From NCBI GenBank assembly GCA_005798905.1, contig SYIK01000005.1:186001-250000 (forward strand): DNA of 64,000 nucleotides, given 5' to 3'. The notes beneath the pieces were generated by a model. It was not told the origin of the DNA, did not search any database, and saw only the letters and a program-made list of their open reading frames with translations. The translations under genes were made by a program, and so were the position numbers. This document shows positions 62,856 to 64,000 of the stretch, one piece after another. Origin of the DNA: Bacteroidota bacterium (GTDB lineage: Bacteria; Bacteroidota; Bacteroidia; Chitinophagales; Chitinophagaceae). Within the stretch, counting starts at the first letter, position 1. Each line of letters begins with the position of its first letter.

Positions 62856-63443
62856 TTAAAGAGTAATACCCATTGAAATTTGAATCAACTGACTTTTCCA
62901 TTTGTCTTTATTATCAATATCATTAATATTACTTAACCCAACGATATATCTTCCAGTAAGATAAATTTTTGTTAGCCGTATTTCGGCGCCACCAACCATC
63001 GAAAATTCGCCTTTTTTAAACGCATTCTGACCATTTTGAAGCAAGGTTTTTGTTTGATCACTCAAAATGCCATATTGCGGTCCTGCTTGCAAATGCAATG
63101 GCCCAATAAATTTATAATTCAAAAGAACCGGAAAAGTTAGATAATTCAACTTTACTTTTAGTTGACTTGAAGAAATTACGTTTTGATAAACAGTTGTGTA
63201 ATCATTGGAAACAGTTGTTGTATATTGGCTCAAAAGCACTTCGGGTTGCAAGGATAATTTTTTTGGAATTAGATCCACATCTAAAAATGCACCAGCATGA
63301 TAGCCGTAACTAAATTGATCTTGAAAAGATATCGCATTAATTTTTACAATATTGGCACCTGCCTTTACTCCAATTCTAAATTGTGCAGTTGCAATTGTAC
63401 TAACTAAAATTGTTGACAGTAAAAAGAAAATTTTATTTTTCAT
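62856..63443 (-). CDS. Small outer-membrane beta-barrel protein (PorT-like fold)
   Basis: The 195-residue protein has a signal peptide (ATAQ) and alternating beta-strands starting FRIGVKAGANIVKIN, ending LIQISMGITL. This is the generic outer-membrane beta-barrel domain (OMP_b-brl_2, PorT-like) common in Bacteroidetes. No specific function is evident. It has its own terminator. Confidence 0.8.
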   Translation of the reverse strand: MKNKIFFLLSTILVSTIATAQFRIGVKAGANIVKINAISFQDQFSYGYHAGAFLDVDLIPKKLSLQPEVLLSQYTTTVSNDYTTVYQNVISSSQLKVKLNYLTFPVLLNYKFIGPLHLQAGPQYGILSDQTKTLLQNGQNAFKKGEFSMVGGAEIRLTKIYLTGRYIVGLSNINDIDNKDKWKSQLIQISMGITL

Positions 63444-63525
63444 ATCTATATTTTTTTTATTTAAAGTAAAGCTAAGTCGTAAGTAATGTAAGTGAAAATT
63501 AGATTATATAATTATTTCCTAAAAT

Positions 63526-64000
63526 TTAAAAAGCAACCCCCATATTTAACGAAAATAAAAAGTTTAAATTCTTTTCAGTTGCAGGGAAATAATATTCACA
63601 AGCAAGCTGTGGTTGTATGAAAATTTTACCAAATGAATATCCCCCTTTTAATAAAAGCGTAAAAGAAAGTGGTTGAAAAAGTAATTGATCATCAAGATAA
63701 ATATTTTCTGAATTATACAACATATTAGCTCCGTTACGTTTTGCAGTTCCATAGATGTTTGTGGATTGGTTAAATCCAAAACTCTGAGTGCCACTTGAAA
63801 ATACAAGTTGAGGAGAAAAATGAACATAATCTTTTTCAGAAAAAATATCTAACCAATAAAAATCGTGACGCACAGATGCAGTTACCGAAAAATCGTTAAT
63901 TGATTCTGTCGAATTTATTTTTATAATTCCATCTCGGCGAAGCCGTAAATCTTGAATTAATATTTCTCGTTCGATATAATCCGTTCGATTTCCCCAACCG
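63526..64000 (-). CDS. Outer-membrane beta-barrel protein, C-terminal part (5' end outside the window)
   Basis: The reverse frame is open from the window edge to the stop at 63526 (~157 residues). A GTG at 63873 is internal, since the upstream frame reads GWGNRTDYIEREILIQDLRL without a stop. The pattern of alternating hydrophobic strands ending in an aromatic (FLFSLNMGVAF) indicates the last strands of an outer-membrane barrel. No family is recognised. Confidence 0.7.
   Translation of the reverse strand, partial: GWGNRTDYIEREILIQDLRLRRDGIIKINSTESINDFSVTASVRHDFYWLDIFSEKDYVHFSPQLVFSSGTQSFGFNQSTNIYGTAKRNGANMLYNSENIYLDDQLLFQPLSFTLLLKGGYSFGKIFIQPQLACEYYFPATEKNLNFLFSLNMGVAF

Overview
The window is AT-rich chromosomal DNA from a member of the Bacteroidetes, most likely in or near the Chitinophagia/Saprospiria. 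The evidence is gene content (type IX secretion proteins PorQ and SprE/PorW, an Oar-like TonB-dependent receptor, bactofilin, a GT117/DUF2723 membrane glycosyltransferase, TamB, clade II NosZ) and promoters of the Bacteroidetes TTG...TAnnTTTG type. Several genes have TTG as their first usable start. Gene order looks like an ordinary chromosome, with no prophage, intact IS element or CRISPR array.

Layout. 1-386: N-terminal part of replicative helicase dnaB. 840-10214: a nitrous-oxide and nitrosative-stress region. It holds a polytopic haem-copper-oxidase-like protein, a FAS1 lipoprotein, the iron-sulfur repair protein ScdA/RIC, and a clade II nos operon read leftward (cytochrome c, nosZ, nosB-like, nosL, nosD, nosF, nosY). 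10579-13596: pheT, a coiled-coil protein and zapA, followed by a decayed remnant and tRNA-Lys. 14329-30330: SDR, SAM hydrolase, GT117 protein, murB, priA, plsC, mtaB, a DinB-like protein and tamB. 30502-40022: the Oar receptor, an operon of di-haem oxidoreductase, Rieske protein and porin divergent from a DtxR/MntR-family regulator, then TlpA and a large porin. 40112-45712: purine nucleoside phosphorylase, sucC, free-Met-sulfoxide reductase, GNAT, a lipoprotein with a poly-C tract upstream, AtpI-like proteins, bactofilin. 45835-53457: SprE/PorW, PBP1A, and a degraded omega-amino-acid locus (two aldehyde dehydrogenase fragments around an Lrp regulator and a GabT-like aminotransferase). 53572-64000: tRNA-Leu(GAG), histidine kinase, GT2, tRNA-Gly, tRNA-Leu(TAA), a LuxE-like acyltransferase, M42 peptidase, PorQ, Lon and two outer-membrane barrel proteins.

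How genes work together. The strongest signal is a shared promoter design in the first 10 kb. Four transcription units (the 840 membrane protein, the FAS1 lipoprotein, scdA, the nos operon) each carry a 16-bp CRP/FNR-type palindrome, TATGA-N6-TCATA (one half-site mismatch in one copy). In all four, exactly 21 bp separate it from a TAnnTTTG-like -7 element, placing the palindrome near -41 as expected for class II activation. This joins two poorly characterised proteins, the 840 membrane protein and the FAS1 lipoprotein, to N2O respiration and NO damage repair. No regulator of that family is encoded here. A second regulatory unit is the perfect palindrome ATTTGGTTAACCAAAT between the DtxR/MntR-like gene and the divergent di-haem/Rieske/porin operon.

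Coordinates, motifs and repeats were read by eye. Family names come from recognising sequence motifs, not from database searches.
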